Below, one piece after another: positions 63,725 to 64,000 of a stretch of 64,000 bases of DNA. Position numbers and translations under genes: made by a program. Every line of letters begins with the position of its first letter. Positions within the stretch are counted from its first letter, which is position 1. Under the pieces are notes generated by a model, which was not told where the DNA came from, did no database searches, and saw nothing but the letters and a program-made list of their open reading frames with translations. Source of the stretch: Deltaproteobacteria bacterium (GTDB lineage Bacteria > Myxococcota_A > UBA9160 > UBA6930); contig JAPPPQ010000023.1 in assembly GCA_028817435.1 (NCBI GenBank), positions 246,836-310,835 of the forward strand, written 5' to 3'.

Positions 63725-64000
63725 GTGCGCAGCATTGAGGATACGCGGCCCCGCCCCGGCCTTTCGGTGCCGGTGGTGACGGCGCTCTCCGGGGATGGCG
63801 CGCTGCTCGAAGACCAGCAGCGCCGCCTGGTGCGCTTTGTGGTGCAGCAGGGCTTCGGGGCCGATGTGGTGTTTTCGGCGGGCACCACGGGCGAATGGGA
63901 TCGCCTGCAGCCGGACCTGCTGCGCCGCGTAAACCGCGTTTGCGCCGAAGAGGTCGCGCGGCTGAATGCAGAACTCGCGCCGGCGCGCCCCATCGAATCC
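63725..64000 (+). CDS. Dihydrodipicolinate synthase (DapA)-family protein, 5' part only
   Basis: The frame opens at a GTG (63725) and is still open at the window end after 92 codons. LSVPVVTALSGDGALLEDQQRRLVRF matches the N-terminal strand and helix of DapA-family aldolases, and VVFSAGTTGEWDRL carries the GTTGE phosphate/pyruvate loop. Family members condense or cleave pyruvate-containing substrates through a Schiff-base lysine that would lie beyond the window. No good ribosome site precedes the GTG, so the start is uncertain. The gene follows the 41-base repeats and diverges from the SDR. Confidence 0.75.
   Translation, partial: MRSIEDTRPRPGLSVPVVTALSGDGALLEDQQRRLVRFVVQQGFGADVVFSAGTTGEWDRLQPDLLRRVNRVCAEEVARLNAELAPARPIES

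Overview
The window is 64 kb of very GC-rich, densely coding DNA. Intergenic gaps are all under about 200 bases. Two TonB-dependent receptors, a CopB-like outer-membrane protein, a further predicted outer-membrane barrel, Tat-exported enzymes and periplasmic c-type cytochromes point to an aerobic Gram-negative bacterium, most likely a proteobacterium. The sequence alone does not fix the genus. Gene content leans strongly to acyl-CoA chemistry (carboxylase, acyl-CoA dehydrogenases, CaiB-type CoA transferases, acyl-CoA ligase, HMG-CoA lyase-type enzyme), which suggests a life on branched lipids, terpenoids or steroids.

Layout. 1-4.9 kb (minus): AtuA and a biotin-dependent acyl-CoA carboxylase. 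Facing away from it, 5.0-11.8 kb (plus): enoyl-CoA hydratase, TIGR03084-type protein, a tandem acyl-CoA dehydrogenase pair, acyl-CoA ligase and a nitronate-monooxygenase-like flavoprotein. 12.0-14.3 kb: an AT-richer type II restriction-modification island (controller, nuclease, C5-methyltransferase). 14.4-23.2 kb (plus): aldehyde dehydrogenase, then a run of exported proteins (diheme peroxidase-like protein, Tat metallophosphoesterase, c-type cytochrome, outer-membrane barrel), then an overlapping pair encoding alkyl-DHAP synthase and fatty acyl-CoA reductase, the two signature enzymes of ether-lipid synthesis. 23.2 kb: a CAU-anticodon tRNA. 23.3-29.8 kb: an oxidoreductase coupled to a stand-alone AICAR transformylase, NfeD-like protein, aspartate-semialdehyde dehydrogenase, DsbA-fold isomerase, MocA-like and XdhC proteins.

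29.8-39.4 kb looks like one catabolic regulon: TonB receptor, HyuB and HyuA, HMG-CoA lyase-type enzyme, a divergent CoA transferase and a GntR/FCD regulator. Near-identical GTATACAA operators sit in the two key promoter regions. 39.4-43.7 kb holds an AT-richer PD-(D/E)XK nuclease with three tandem copies of an unrecognised domain, a Kef-type antiporter and a second small nuclease-like protein. 43.9-52.9 kb: a two-domain CoA transferase, copper-tolerance CopA/CopB, two alpha/beta hydrolases (one lacking its serine), a TM2 protein and a DUF3604 protein. 53.1-58.3 kb: enolase, a TauD/TfdA dioxygenase and, translationally coupled to it, a 968-residue type IIG-like restriction-methylation protein. 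58.3-64 kb: sodium:solute symporter, second TonB receptor, a 3-alpha-hydroxysteroid-dehydrogenase-like SDR and the start of a DapA-like protein.

The most striking signal is that both TonB receptors carry a pure run of fourteen C residues near their 5' end, in frame in both. This is the architecture of slipped-strand phase variation of surface receptors. Other leads are the three-repeat nuclease, the GTATACAA regulon and the ether-lipid gene pair.
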